The notes beneath the pieces are model-generated. The model had not been told where the DNA came from. It did no database searches and worked only from the letters and a program-made list of their open reading frames with translations. The translations under genes were made by a program, and so were the position numbers. From an uncultured Flaviramulus sp. (GTDB lineage Bacteria; Bacteroidota; Bacteroidia; Flavobacteriales; Flavobacteriaceae), in the NCBI GenBank assembly GCA_947495125.1, contig CANLXL010000013.1, forward strand, positions 1-64,000: a stretch of DNA of 64,000 nt, given 5' to 3'. Positions 35,760 through 44,948 of this stretch are shown piece by piece (position 1 is the first letter of the stretch; every line of letters begins with the position of its first letter).

Positions 35760-36965
35760 ATGATTATGAATACCTTATTATCTATAGAAAAAAGAAATTC
35801 CGTATTGCTAAAAATGGCGACCCTTTTGGAACAAGAACGTGAGGCTATAATGGCCATCAATAAAGGCGATTTAGACAGTTATCAAGGGAATGATATTTCA
35901 ATGTACGACCGTTTAAAAGTAGACAACGCTAAAGTAGATGAAATGATTACAGCTGTTACACATTTGGCATCTCAAGAAGACCCCGTAGGTGTTGAACGTT
36001 TTAGCTTTAAACACGATAATGGTATGCAGGTGTATAATAAAACGGCGTCTTTTGGTACGGTTTTAATCATTTATGAATCCAGACCCGATGTTACGGTTGA
36101 AGCAGCGGGTATCGCCTTTAAATCAGGTAACAAAATATTATTAAAGGGAGGAAAGGAATCTTTGAATTCTAATTTGAAAATCGTAGAATTATGGCACAAA
36201 GCTTTAACCGTCTGTGGTGCTTCAAAAGATTGGGTTGAGTACTTGCAATTCGACAGGGCCCAAACACAGACATTTTTAGAACAACCAACTCAAAAGGTTG
36301 ATTTAATTGTGCCCAGAGGCGGAGAACGATTAATTGATTTTGTAAAGCAGCATGCTACCTGTCCGGTTATTGTGAGTGGACGTGGTAATAACTTTGTGTT
36401 TGTCCATGAAGAAGCCGATTTAAATATCGCTTCAGATGTAATTCTTAACGGAAAAACGGCAAAAATTTCAGCATGTAACGCCATTGACAAGGTTTTAATT
36501 TCAGAAAATTTACCAAATAAAGAAGCCTTCATAAGCACACTCATTTCAAAGTTAAAAGATTTTAATGTGGAGATTTTAGGCGATGCGGCCATTTCAGAAT
36601 TTGACACCATTAAAGCGATACCGTCTAGCGATATTTGGTATGAAGAGTTTTTAGATTATAAGATCGTTATGGGTGAAGTGAAGTCCAATCAAGATGCGAT
36701 TGCTATGATCAATAAATATTCGGGTGGGCATTCATCCTCGATTATTACCTCAAATAATGATGAGGCCAAATTGTTTATGGAAAATGTAGATACTGCCGCA
36801 GTATATCATAATGCCTCAACGCGATTTACAGATGGTGGTCAACTAGGACTGGGAGGAGAGCTAGCAATAAGTACAGATAAACTCCATCAAAGAGGCCCCA
36901 TAGGATTACAGCATTTGGTGACTAATAAATGGTATGTTCATGGCCATGGACAAATAAGATCATAA
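35760..36965 (+). CDS. proA: Glutamate-5-semialdehyde dehydrogenase
   Basis: The 401-residue aldehyde dehydrogenase-family enzyme has the motifs YESRPDVTVEAAG, GKTAKISACNAIDKVL with the catalytic cysteine, and ASTRFTDGGQLGLGGELAIS. It catalyses the NADPH-dependent reduction of glutamyl-5-phosphate. A second possible ATG (MNTLLS) lies two codons inside. Its stop overlaps the start of proB by one base, so they are translationally coupled. Confidence 0.95.
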   Translation: MIMNTLLSIEKRNSVLLKMATLLEQEREAIMAINKGDLDSYQGNDISMYDRLKVDNAKVDEMITAVTHLASQEDPVGVERFSFKHDNGMQVYNKTASFGTVLIIYESRPDVTVEAAGIAFKSGNKILLKGGKESLNSNLKIVELWHKALTVCGASKDWVEYLQFDRAQTQTFLEQPTQKVDLIVPRGGERLIDFVKQHATCPVIVSGRGNNFVFVHEEADLNIASDVILNGKTAKISACNAIDKVLISENLPNKEAFISTLISKLKDFNVEILGDAAISEFDTIKAIPSSDIWYEEFLDYKIVMGEVKSNQDAIAMINKYSGGHSSSIITSNNDEAKLFMENVDTAAVYHNASTRFTDGGQLGLGGELAISTDKLHQRGPIGLQHLVTNKWYVHGHGQIRS

Positions 36966-37729
36966 TGAAAAAAAAGAAACGAATATTATTAAAGATAGGC
37001 TCAAATACGCTTACCAAAGAAACCGATAATATTTCCAGAGGTAAAATTGAAGATATTGCCAATCAAATTGCAAAACTTCAGGACAGCTGTGAGTTTATTA
37101 TTGTTAGTTCCGGCGCTATTGCCGTAGCCAAGCAGTTCGTGAAATTGGAAAGTAAGCGAAAAGAGATTTTTGTCAAGCAGGCATTAGCGTCTATTGGTCA
37201 ACCGCACCTTATCAGAATTTATCAGGAGACCTTTAGAGAGCTCGGGTTGTTGACTTCACAGTGTTTGTTATCGTATTCAGATTTTGAAAAACAGGAAAGT
37301 AAAACCAATATTGTGAACACGATAAATGTTCTGGTCAACAATAATTATATTCCTATTATCAATGAAAATGATACCGTGGCTACAGACGAGATCAAATTTG
37401 GAGATAATGATAAATTAGGTGCTTTGACCGCATCGCTTTTAGAAGCTGATTTGTTTATTATTGCGACCAATACCGACGGCATTTATACCAAAGTATCCAT
37501 GGAGAATGCCTTACCGAAAACTATTGAAGAGGTTGTCGATTTAAAGGTGTTGCAGGATCAAGTAGTCAATTCGAAATCAACACACGGGACTGGTGGAATG
37601 CAATCGAAAATTGATGCGATTTCAGTAGCTCAAAAATCAAATATAGAGACATGGATTGTAAACGGATTAGAGGATAATTTCATTATCAATGCGTTTAATG
37701 ATAAAGTACCGTTTACCAAAATAAAATAA
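36965..37729 (+). CDS. proB: Glutamate 5-kinase
   Basis: I choose the ATG at 36965, whose A is the last base of the proA stop, giving 254 residues. A longer frame from 36929 would run through the end of proA. Amino-acid-kinase motifs are seen: LLKIGSNTL, IIVSSGAIAV, FGDNDKLGALTA and HGTGGMQSKIDA. The C-terminal PUA domain of the E. coli enzyme (total 367 residues) is absent, as is usual in Bacteroidota. It phosphorylates glutamate for proline synthesis. Confidence 0.94.
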   Translation: MKKKKRILLKIGSNTLTKETDNISRGKIEDIANQIAKLQDSCEFIIVSSGAIAVAKQFVKLESKRKEIFVKQALASIGQPHLIRIYQETFRELGLLTSQCLLSYSDFEKQESKTNIVNTINVLVNNNYIPIINENDTVATDEIKFGDNDKLGALTASLLEADLFIIATNTDGIYTKVSMENALPKTIEEVVDLKVLQDQVVNSKSTHGTGGMQSKIDAISVAQKSNIETWIVNGLEDNFIINAFNDKVPFTKIK

Positions 37730-37734
37730 TATGT

Positions 37735-37761
37735 CCTGCAAGGTTTTAAAAACCTTGCAGG
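37735..37761. repeat. Palindrome, cctgcaagg family (copy 1)
   Basis: The 12-base arms cctgcaaggttt and aaaccttgcagg around TAA form a perfect hairpin between proB and argF'. A related copy lies at 56960-56986 between the metX-thrA and metZ genes, and a half-copy at 56927-56937. Being spread across operons, it behaves as a mobile or REP-like short element. It also makes the upstream ATG of argF' (37731) unlikely as start. Confidence 0.8.
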
Positions 37762-37778
37762 TATTAAATAAAACTAGA

Positions 37779-38717
37779 ATGAAACATTATACATCCATAA
37801 ACGATATCGACAATATCCATTCTTGGATAGAAGAAGCCAAAGCATTAAAGCAAAATCCTCTGAAACATGTAACTTTAGGACAAGATAAAACTATAGGGTT
37901 ATTATTTTTTAATTCGAGCTTACGTACACGATTGAGTACTCAAAAGGCGGCTTTGAATTTAGGTATGAATCCCATTGTTATGAATGTTTCAGGTGATGCC
38001 TGGGGTATTGAGTTTGGGGATGGCACCGTAATGGACGGGAATACTGCCGAGCACATTAAAGAAGCTGCAGCCGTTGTTTCCCAGTATTGCGATATTATTG
38101 CCGTACGAGCATTTCCAACGCTAACAGATAAAGCTAAAGATGAAAGCGAAGAAGTGTTAAATGCGTTTAAAGCCTATGCCTCTGTACCTGTTGTAAACAT
38201 GGAAAGTGCCACAGAACATCCGCTTCAGGGACTAACAGACGCGATTACCATTTCAGAACATGCTAAAGTATCACGGCCCAAAGTGGTACTAAGCTGGGCA
38301 CCGCATATTAAGGCACTGCCACATGCCGTAGCTAATAGTTTTGTTCAAGTGATGCAAAAAATGGATGTGGAATTTGTTATAGCCAACCCCGAAGGTTATG
38401 ATTTAAGTTCGGAAATAACCGGAGGCACCCCGATTATTCATGATCAGAATAAAGCTTTTCAGGATGCCGATTTTGTATATACGAAAAACTGGAGCTCGTA
38501 TGAGGACTACGGAAAAATTTTAAATACAGACCCTAATTGGATGATCACAAAAAAGAAACTGGGAGGTGCCAAGTTCATGCACTGCTTACCCGTAAGGCGA
38601 AATGTCATTGTTGAAGATGCCGTTTTAGACAGTGATAGTTCTCTGGTGATTCAACAAGCGAATAACAGAACATACGCAGCACAATTGGTACTAAAAAAAA
38701 TATTAGAAAATGGCTAA
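37779..38717 (+). CDS. argF': N-acetyl/N-succinylornithine carbamoyltransferase
   Basis: With the ATG at 37779 (the earlier one at 37731 lies before the palindrome), the protein has 312 residues. It shows carbamoyltransferase motifs FFNSSLRTRLSTQKAAL, HPLQGLTD and MHCLPVRRN. The latter groups it with the Bacteroidota/Xanthomonas enzymes using acylated ornithine, not free ornithine. At the residue that aligns with Pro90 of the B. fragilis succinylornithine enzyme (from my recollection of that protein), this one has Ala in GNTAEHI, so acetyl versus succinyl cannot be assigned. It makes N-acyl-citrulline for ArgE. Confidence 0.92.
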   Translation: MKHYTSINDIDNIHSWIEEAKALKQNPLKHVTLGQDKTIGLLFFNSSLRTRLSTQKAALNLGMNPIVMNVSGDAWGIEFGDGTVMDGNTAEHIKEAAAVVSQYCDIIAVRAFPTLTDKAKDESEEVLNAFKAYASVPVVNMESATEHPLQGLTDAITISEHAKVSRPKVVLSWAPHIKALPHAVANSFVQVMQKMDVEFVIANPEGYDLSSEITGGTPIIHDQNKAFQDADFVYTKNWSSYEDYGKILNTDPNWMITKKKLGGAKFMHCLPVRRNVIVEDAVLDSDSSLVIQQANNRTYAAQLVLKKILENG

Positions 38718-39492
38718 AGAGAAATTATCCATTGTCAAAATAGGTGGCAACATTATTGAAGATGAATCAGCATTAAATTCATTTTTAAAACTGTTCGCGA
38801 ATTTAAAAGGAAAGAAAATTTTGGTACATGGTGGTGGAAAACGAGCGACGCATATTGCCTCTAAATTAGGAATCGAATCGAAGATGGTTAATGGCAGACG
38901 TATTACAGATGCTAAAACTTTAGAAGTCATTACCATGGTTTATGGTGGGTTGGTTAATAAAAATATGGTTGCAAAATTACAGGCACTTCAGGTTAACGCT
39001 ATGGGATTAACTGGGGCCGATGTAAATAGTATTACTTCCGTAAAACGTCCGGTAAAGGATGTTGATTTTGGGTTTGTAGGCGATGTGAAAAAAGTGGATC
39101 ACGAATCCATTGACACCTTAATTCGGGCAGGTTTTACTCCTGTGTTTTGCGCTATTACACACGATGGTAAGGGACAATTATTAAATACGAATGCCGATAC
39201 GATCACTTCACAAGTAGCCATCGGGATGAGTGCTTTATACGAGACTTCCATCTATTATTGTTTTGAATTGAATGGTGTTTTGGAAGATATTAATGATAAG
39301 AACTCTGTAATAAAGCATATCAATTCAGAAAAATATACTGAACTACTGGAAAAGGGCATCATTGCAGATGGGATGCTCCCCAAACTTGAAAACTGCTTCG
39401 ATGCATTGCAACAGGGCGTAAACATAATTAATATGGGAAATACGTCCATGTTAACACAAGAAAATGATAATTTTACCACAATAACGCTATAG
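38710..39492 (+). CDS. argB: Acetylglutamate kinase
   Basis: The 260-residue amino-acid kinase has the motifs VKIGGNIIEDE, LVHGGGKRATHIASKLG and NTNADTITSQVA. It phosphorylates N-acyl-glutamate. Its start overlaps the end of argF' by 8 bases, indicating coupled translation. The N-acetyl-binding region is not distinguishable from an N-succinyl variant by eye. Confidence 0.95.
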   Translation: MAKEKLSIVKIGGNIIEDESALNSFLKLFANLKGKKILVHGGGKRATHIASKLGIESKMVNGRRITDAKTLEVITMVYGGLVNKNMVAKLQALQVNAMGLTGADVNSITSVKRPVKDVDFGFVGDVKKVDHESIDTLIRAGFTPVFCAITHDGKGQLLNTNADTITSQVAIGMSALYETSIYYCFELNGVLEDINDKNSVIKHINSEKYTELLEKGIIADGMLPKLENCFDALQQGVNIINMGNTSMLTQENDNFTTITL

Positions 39493-39493
39493 G

Positions 39494-40561
39494 ATGACAC
39501 CATTAGAATTAACAAACGATGGCATATCACTTTTAAAGAAACTGATAGAAACCCAATCTTTTTCATCTGAAGAAGACGGCACGGCAACTCATATAGAAGA
39601 TTGGTTTAAGCGTTACAATATGGACTATAAAAGAACGCAACATAACGTTTGGGCAATTAATAAGTATTTTGACGATAGTAAGCCAACTTTATTGCTCAAC
39701 TCTCACCACGATACCGTAAAACCTAATAGTGCTTATACAAAGGACCCTTTTAAAGCCATTGTAGAAGATGGTAAACTATACGGTTTAGGAAGTAATGATG
39801 CGGGAGGGTGTTTAGTATCTTTAATGGCAACGTTTACACATTTTTATAATCATAAAGATTTAAAATATAACCTCGTTATTGTCGCTTCCGCGGAAGAAGA
39901 AAGCAGCGGCCCAAACGGGCTTAATAGCATGCTGTCTGTCATTCCTAAAGTAGATGTGGCCATTGTTGGAGAACCTACTTTAATGAATTTGGCTGTGGCC
40001 GAAAAGGGGCTGGTGGTTTTCGATGCGGTTGTAGAAGGCACAGCGAGTCATGCTGCGCATCCTAATGATAATAATGTGATATACAATACGATTGACGTAC
40101 TGCAATGGTTCAAAGATTTTAAGTTCGAAAAAGGGTCTGAAGCTTTAGGCGATGTCAAGTTAACAGTCACACAAATTAATGCCGGAAAGCAACATAATGC
40201 CGTTCCCGCTCATCTGGATTTAGTCATAGATGTACGCGTCAATGATGCTTATAGCAATGCAGAAATAGCCGAGGTATTACAAAACAAAGCACCGTGTATG
40301 AGTATAACACCGCGTAGTTTACGATTAAATTCATCATCCATTCCTGTAGACCATGATTTAGTAAAAGCAGGCATAGCCATAGGAAGAACAACCTACGGAT
40401 CTCCGACATTATCAGATCAGGCGGTTTTATCCTGTCCGAGTTTAAAATTAGGACCGGGTGATAGTACACGTTCGCATTCGGCAGATGAGTTTATTTATAT
40501 AAACGAGATTGAAGAAGGCATAAAAATATATATAGAATTGTTGAACCGGGTAATCGTTTAA
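39494..40561 (+). CDS. argE: N-acetylornithine / N-acetylcitrulline deacetylase (M20 family)
   Basis: The 355-residue M20 metallopeptidase-like enzyme has metal and catalytic motifs LLNSHHDTVKPN, GSNDAGGCLVSL, SAEEESSGPNG and the end motif LGPGDSTRSHSADEFI. With an acyl-ornithine carbamoyltransferase in the operon, the natural substrate is probably N-acyl-citrulline. It begins 1 base after the argB stop and is followed 36 bases later by argH. Confidence 0.92.
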   Translation: MTPLELTNDGISLLKKLIETQSFSSEEDGTATHIEDWFKRYNMDYKRTQHNVWAINKYFDDSKPTLLLNSHHDTVKPNSAYTKDPFKAIVEDGKLYGLGSNDAGGCLVSLMATFTHFYNHKDLKYNLVIVASAEEESSGPNGLNSMLSVIPKVDVAIVGEPTLMNLAVAEKGLVVFDAVVEGTASHAAHPNDNNVIYNTIDVLQWFKDFKFEKGSEALGDVKLTVTQINAGKQHNAVPAHLDLVIDVRVNDAYSNAEIAEVLQNKAPCMSITPRSLRLNSSSIPVDHDLVKAGIAIGRTTYGSPTLSDQAVLSCPSLKLGPGDSTRSHSADEFIYINEIEEGIKIYIELLNRVIV

Positions 40562-40597
40562 ACAAATCAGCGAATCAATAAATAAACAATTTAGATT

Positions 40598-41872
40598 ATG
40601 AAACTCTGGGACAAAGGCATATCCATCGATAAAAAAATTGAACAATTTACTGTTGGCAACGATAGAGATATTGATATTCATATTGCAAAATATGATGTTA
40701 TCGCGTCTAAAGCACATGCGAAAATGCTTCAAAAAATTGGCATTATAACTGTTGAAGAGCTAGTAGAATTATTAAGCGGTTTAAAAGTTTTAGAAACTCA
40801 AATCGAAGAGGGAACGTTCGTCATTGAAGAGCAGTTTGAAGATGTGCATTCTAAAATTGAATTCGAACTCACAAAATCCTTGGGAGAGGTTGGTAAAAAG
40901 ATCCATACTGCGCGTTCCAGAAACGATCAGGTTTTAGTAGCGCTGCATCTGTATTATAAGGATCATTTGGGGATCGTTAAGGAAAAGACAGAAACCCTCT
41001 TTAATACCCTTTTAAACCTAGCTGAGCAATATAAAGATAAAGTCTTACCCGGTTATACGCATTTGCAGGTGGCCATGCCATCATCCTTTGGATTATGGTT
41101 TTCGGCCTATGCCGAACTCATGATTGACGATGTATATTTGCTAAATGCAGCCATTCAAACGGTAGACCAAAACCCTTTAGGGTCGGCTGCTGGTTACGGG
41201 AGTTCTTTTCCTATTGACAGAGAATTGACGACCAAAGAAATGGAGTTTGCTACCCTAAAGTATAATGTGGTTGCTGCACAAATGGGGCGTGGTAAAAATG
41301 AGCGTACAATTGCAGCGGCTTTGGGAGGTTTAAGTAATACCATGGCACGTTTTGCTATGGATGTGTGTTTGTATATGAGTCAGAATTTTGGGTTTATTTC
41401 ATTCCCGGATGAATTAACAACAGGAAGCAGTATCATGCCACACAAAAAGAATCCGGATGTATTTGAATTGATTCGAGGCAAGTGTAATAAAATACAAGCT
41501 TTGCAGAGTGAAATGATTTTAATTACGAATAATTTGCCAAGTGGTTACCATCGGGATTTTCAGCTGTTAAAAGAAAATATTATCGCTGCCTTTGAAGAGA
41601 TCAAAGATATTCTGGATATTTTTAATTACTCCATACAGCAGATCATCGTAAAAGACGTAGACATCCATAGCGACCTGTATAAGTATCTGTTTACAGTTGA
41701 TAATATTAATACCTTGGTTGTAGAAGGGCAAAGCTTTAGAGAAGCCTATCAAAAAATTGGTGGACAGGTACAAGATGGAACTTATGTACCGGATACATCA
41801 AAAGCGCATACCCATGTTGGAAGTATTCATAATTTGAGTTTGGATAAGATCAAGGCTAAGTTTCCAAAATAA
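40598..41872 (+). CDS. argH: Argininosuccinate lyase
   Basis: The 424-residue protein has the fumarase/aspartase superfamily signature TGSSIMPHKKNPDVFE and the HTARSRNDQV loop. It splits argininosuccinate into arginine and fumarate, the last step of the pathway. It is the final gene of the operon; a repeat-rich gap follows before the next gene. Confidence 0.96.
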   Translation: MKLWDKGISIDKKIEQFTVGNDRDIDIHIAKYDVIASKAHAKMLQKIGIITVEELVELLSGLKVLETQIEEGTFVIEEQFEDVHSKIEFELTKSLGEVGKKIHTARSRNDQVLVALHLYYKDHLGIVKEKTETLFNTLLNLAEQYKDKVLPGYTHLQVAMPSSFGLWFSAYAELMIDDVYLLNAAIQTVDQNPLGSAAGYGSSFPIDRELTTKEMEFATLKYNVVAAQMGRGKNERTIAAALGGLSNTMARFAMDVCLYMSQNFGFISFPDELTTGSSIMPHKKNPDVFELIRGKCNKIQALQSEMILITNNLPSGYHRDFQLLKENIIAAFEEIKDILDIFNYSIQQIIVKDVDIHSDLYKYLFTVDNINTLVVEGQSFREAYQKIGGQVQDGTYVPDTSKAHTHVGSIHNLSLDKIKAKFPK

Positions 41873-41925
41873 TTTACTTTTGATAACAAACTTTAGCAGT
41901 CAAATCATGAGTTTATCGAAAATGG

Positions 41926-42060
41926 CACTTCGAGTGATTCGGATAGCTCCCGAAAGCTTTCCGGAGCCATCGGAATTATATCGAGAAGTAAATAGAAATG
42001 ATATGATGAAGATCACGAAAAGTTCTCGATACATTCCAATTAAAAATTGGAATACTCGAA
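41926..42060. repeat. Degenerate palindromic repeat after argH
   Basis: This copy of the cacttcgagtg family has outer arms cacttcgagtgattc (41926-41940) and gaatactcgaa (42050-42060), inner arms tatcgagaa (41979-41987) and ttctcgata (42023-42031), and a 22-base near-palindrome gctcccgaaagctttccggagc-type core (41946-41967). It occupies the gap between argH and the next gene and may end the arginine transcript. It shares arms with the better-preserved element at 3406-3532. Confidence 0.65.
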
Positions 42061-42091
42061 CCGACAAAACCTATAAAATAAACAAAACCTT

Positions 42092-43102
42092 ATGAAAATA
42101 ATCAGGACAGACAGCGAATTAGAAACACCTCTGGTAGATAAAACCTTAAAAGCATGGGGGCATGACCTTGTGTTGCTTCCGGATAATATTTCAGAAGATA
42201 AGCTCTGTAATGAAATTGGAGATTGTGAACTCTTATTAATGTGCTACACGCCGGTTACAAAACGGGTTATCGATGCTGCACCCAAATTAAAAGCCATAGT
42301 GAAATACGGCGTTGGTATAGATGCAATTGATATACCAGCTGCTAATGCTCAAGGTGTTGTCGTTGTAAATATTCCTGAGTATGCCGAGGAAACGGTTGCG
42401 GAAGGTGCATTTGCAATGCTTATCGCACTTGCAAAAAGAATACCCGCAATACAAGAAAACATGAATCTTAAATCTTGGGTATGGCCACAAAGCGAATACC
42501 TAGGTTTGGATATTGCTGAAAAAACAGTAGGCATTGTTGGTTGCGGAAAAATAGGTGCAAGTATGGCGCGTATGGCAGGTTTAGGGTTTCGGGCTCGGGT
42601 TATTGGTTTCGACCCTTATAAGACTAAAGCTGAAATGGCAGAGAACGGCATTACCAAATATGATAACCTCATTGAAATGCTTCGTGAGTGTGATTTTGTA
42701 TCCCTTCATGCGGTGCTAAATGAAGAAACAAAACACTTAATAGGAGAAAAAGAGTTAGCAGTAATAAAACCATCCGCCATTATAATTAATTCAGCGCGTG
42801 GTGCTTTAATAGATGAGTTAGCTCTGGTTAAAGCACTTGAGAATAACCAAATAGCTGGAGCAGGACTTGATGTTTTTAGCAAAGAACCCCTTAATCAAAA
42901 GGATCATCCACTTAGGGAATTATTTAAAATGAAAAATGTGATATTGTTTCCCCATTTAACGTTTTATACCGTCGAGGCTATGGAGCGATTGGAAGAAGAA
43001 ACTCTGGAGCGTTGTAAAGAAGCTATAGAAGACAATCCCGTTGTTATAAAATCTAAAGATGCGCGCCTGGCAAATCAAAAGAGTCTAAATACAATCTACT
43101 AG
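42092..43102 (+). CDS. 2-hydroxyacid dehydrogenase (SerA/CtBP-like)
   Basis: The 336-residue NAD-dependent D-isomer-specific dehydrogenase has the motif GIVGCGKIGASMAR, the catalytic Arg/Glu/His set in NSARGALIDE, AGLDVFSKEPL and LFPHLTFYT, and the N-terminal catalytic domain YGVGIDAID. It has no ACT regulatory domain, so it is not a typical SerA. Possible roles are phosphoglycerate or another 2-hydroxyacid oxidation. It is a lone gene after the arginine operon, convergent with the head-group cassette at 43173-45746. Confidence 0.85.
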   Translation: MKIIRTDSELETPLVDKTLKAWGHDLVLLPDNISEDKLCNEIGDCELLLMCYTPVTKRVIDAAPKLKAIVKYGVGIDAIDIPAANAQGVVVVNIPEYAEETVAEGAFAMLIALAKRIPAIQENMNLKSWVWPQSEYLGLDIAEKTVGIVGCGKIGASMARMAGLGFRARVIGFDPYKTKAEMAENGITKYDNLIEMLRECDFVSLHAVLNEETKHLIGEKELAVIKPSAIIINSARGALIDELALVKALENNQIAGAGLDVFSKEPLNQKDHPLRELFKMKNVILFPHLTFYTVEAMERLEEETLERCKEAIEDNPVVIKSKDARLANQKSLNTIY

Positions 43103-43172
43103 TAAGAACTCACTTTTGTTCTATATTGCATAAAGATTTCCTGTTGAAGAAAACGGGGATACTACTATTAAC

Positions 43173-43811
43173 CTATGATTGATGCCATAATTGCCATCCA
43201 AAAAAACTTGTCAGGGCTAACACATATAAAACCAAAACATAAATCCATTTCCCGACAAATTTTGGCGTAGGGATTGAAGACAGGTTTAATGCAGCTAAAG
43301 CTAGTATGATAATATACAAAAGTATTGAAAAGGTAGTATGCTGAAAGAGACCTTCAAATAAAAAAACAAAAGCAATAATGAGTGCATTGTTATCTACTGC
43401 GAGTCCTTTGTAGGTTTTACTATCGATAAGTCCATAAATATTAAAATAGCTTAGGCGAATGGCACAGGATGCAATAATTATAAATGCACCTGGTATAAAC
43501 CATATATTATAATTCCCATAGCTTAGAAGTAATATTGCAGGCAAAACACCGAAACTTACAATGTCAATCATAGAGTCGAGTTGACCTCCAAACACACCTT
43601 GATCTTTTGTTCTTTCCTTCATTCTGCGGGCTATAATGCCATCGTACCAGTCGAATAATGCCGCCCATAGCATTGCAATAATTGATGCTGGAAAATTTCC
43701 TAATATAGCAAAGTAGATCGCTAATACGGTACTAAACAATCCAAATAGAGAGCAAATATTTGGCAAATCCTTGGCAAAAGTAAGCATGCCTGCTTGTTTT
43801 TTTTCACTCAT
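43173..43811 (-). CDS. CDP-alcohol phosphatidyltransferase (PS-synthase-like)
   Basis: The 212-residue membrane protein has the CDP-alcohol motif D54-WY-D57-G58-II-A61-R62, then G75-GQL-D79-SMI-D83. Twelve residues instead of the usual eight separate the AR and G elements. The following SFGVLPAILL stretch resembles phosphatidylserine synthases. It is the last gene of a three-gene unit (nucleotidyltransferase, PLP enzyme, this one) with 1-base spacing. It could transfer a phospho-head-group from a CDP donor to a lipid, or be a phosphatidylserine-like synthase. Confidence 0.85.
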   Translation of the reverse strand: MSEKKQAGMLTFAKDLPNICSLFGLFSTVLAIYFAILGNFPASIIAMLWAALFDWYDGIIARRMKERTKDQGVFGGQLDSMIDIVSFGVLPAILLLSYGNYNIWFIPGAFIIIASCAIRLSYFNIYGLIDSKTYKGLAVDNNALIIAFVFLFEGLFQHTTFSILLYIIILALAALNLSSIPTPKFVGKWIYVLVLYVLALTSFFGWQLWHQS

Positions 43812-43812
43812 C

Positions 43813-44919
43813 TTATGAACTCTTTACATACATTATGGCCTTTAACGCTTCAATAAGTTTTGCGTTTTCCTTTTGGGTACGACTGGCAATTCGAATATAT
43901 CGATCTGCATCTGGTTGGGTTTTTCCAACACTATCTTTTATATAAATATTATGCTCAATAAAAAGGCGCTTTGTTACTTCTGGCCCACTTAAAGCCGCAT
44001 CAGGCAAACGACAATAAATATAGTTTGCGTCTGGTTTAAAAACTGTCATTCCATCAATAGCACATAGCTTTTTATAAAAAACATCCCTATCTGTTTTAAC
44101 GATTTCGCAACTATCCTCAAATTCTTTTTTGTATTGGGGAAGTATACGAAGAAATTCTTCAGCAAATCCATTAATATTCCAAATGTGCACCCCATTACGA
44201 ATCGCATTTGCGAAATCTGTGTTAGTGGTTAACAGATATCCAATTCTAAGTCCGCATATCCCATAGGCTTTACTCATGCTTTTAAGAATAGCCATGTTAG
44301 GATATTTGTCAATATCTTGCTCCAAGCTTATGCGCTCCTTGTTATCTGCAAAATCAAGAAATGATTCATCGATAATAAGCATGCAGTTGCTTGGCTTGAG
44401 TTTTTCTGCCAATCGAATTAAATCAGCTTTAGGTACTAGTATTGACGTAGGATTATTAGGCGTAACCACAACAGCCATATCAGCACCAATTTTTATAGCT
44501 TCATCTGCAAATTTATCTACATCGAGTTGGAAAGAAGGGAATTCAAGCGGAAATTCTACAACACGACCTTCTGGTGCCGCATTGACATATTCATTAAAGG
44601 AAGGTACCGGTACAATTATTTTTTTTGCTAAACTTCCCGATAGTATTTTTATAATCTCGGCTGCCCCGTTTCCTACAATAATTCTTTCGGTAGGTTGATT
44701 GATTATAATACCAATAAGTTCAGCAAGTGCATTTTGTGCCATTGGATAATTCAGAACCAAATTATGAATGTTTTCTTTTAAATGGCTAAATACAGCTTTT
44801 GGCGGAAAGTATAAATTATACAAGTAGGCATGGTCGGTAAAATTATGCCGATAATAACCACCATGTTGTTTTGCTACATATTCGTATTTTTCTTCTTGTG
44901 TTTTATATTTATTTTCCAT
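43813..44919 (-). CDS. PLP-dependent aminotransferase class I/II (HisC/CobD-like)
   Basis: The 368 residues match the HisC/CobD branch of fold-I PLP enzymes, with an N-terminal HGGYYRHN patch like CobD, the VVVTPNNPTS strand, the PLP lysine K217 in LKSMSKAYG and the substrate-binding Arg in DRYIRIASRTQ. CobD-type enzymes decarboxylate phosphothreonine; a related phosphoserine decarboxylase would yield phosphoethanolamine. The reading is by analogy, and histidinol-phosphate or phosphonate aminotransferase are alternatives. It sits directly between the nucleotidyltransferase and the CDP-alcohol transferase. Confidence 0.75.
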   Translation of the reverse strand: MENKYKTQEEKYEYVAKQHGGYYRHNFTDHAYLYNLYFPPKAVFSHLKENIHNLVLNYPMAQNALAELIGIIINQPTERIIVGNGAAEIIKILSGSLAKKIIVPVPSFNEYVNAAPEGRVVEFPLEFPSFQLDVDKFADEAIKIGADMAVVVTPNNPTSILVPKADLIRLAEKLKPSNCMLIIDESFLDFADNKERISLEQDIDKYPNMAILKSMSKAYGICGLRIGYLLTTNTDFANAIRNGVHIWNINGFAEEFLRILPQYKKEFEDSCEIVKTDRDVFYKKLCAIDGMTVFKPDANYIYCRLPDAALSGPEVTKRLFIEHNIYIKDSVGKTQPDADRYIRIASRTQKENAKLIEALKAIMYVKSS

Positions 44920-44948
44920 GATTTTAACTGTTAATAGTCCGAATACTA

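Noticed and set aside
36929-36964. Upstream start of proB
   Set aside because: Those codons lie inside the proA coding end; the ATG at 36965 overlapping the proA stop is the usual coupled start.
42092-43102. Calling this gene serA
   Set aside because: It lacks the ACT domain and the serine operon context; only the 2-hydroxyacid dehydrogenase family is supported.
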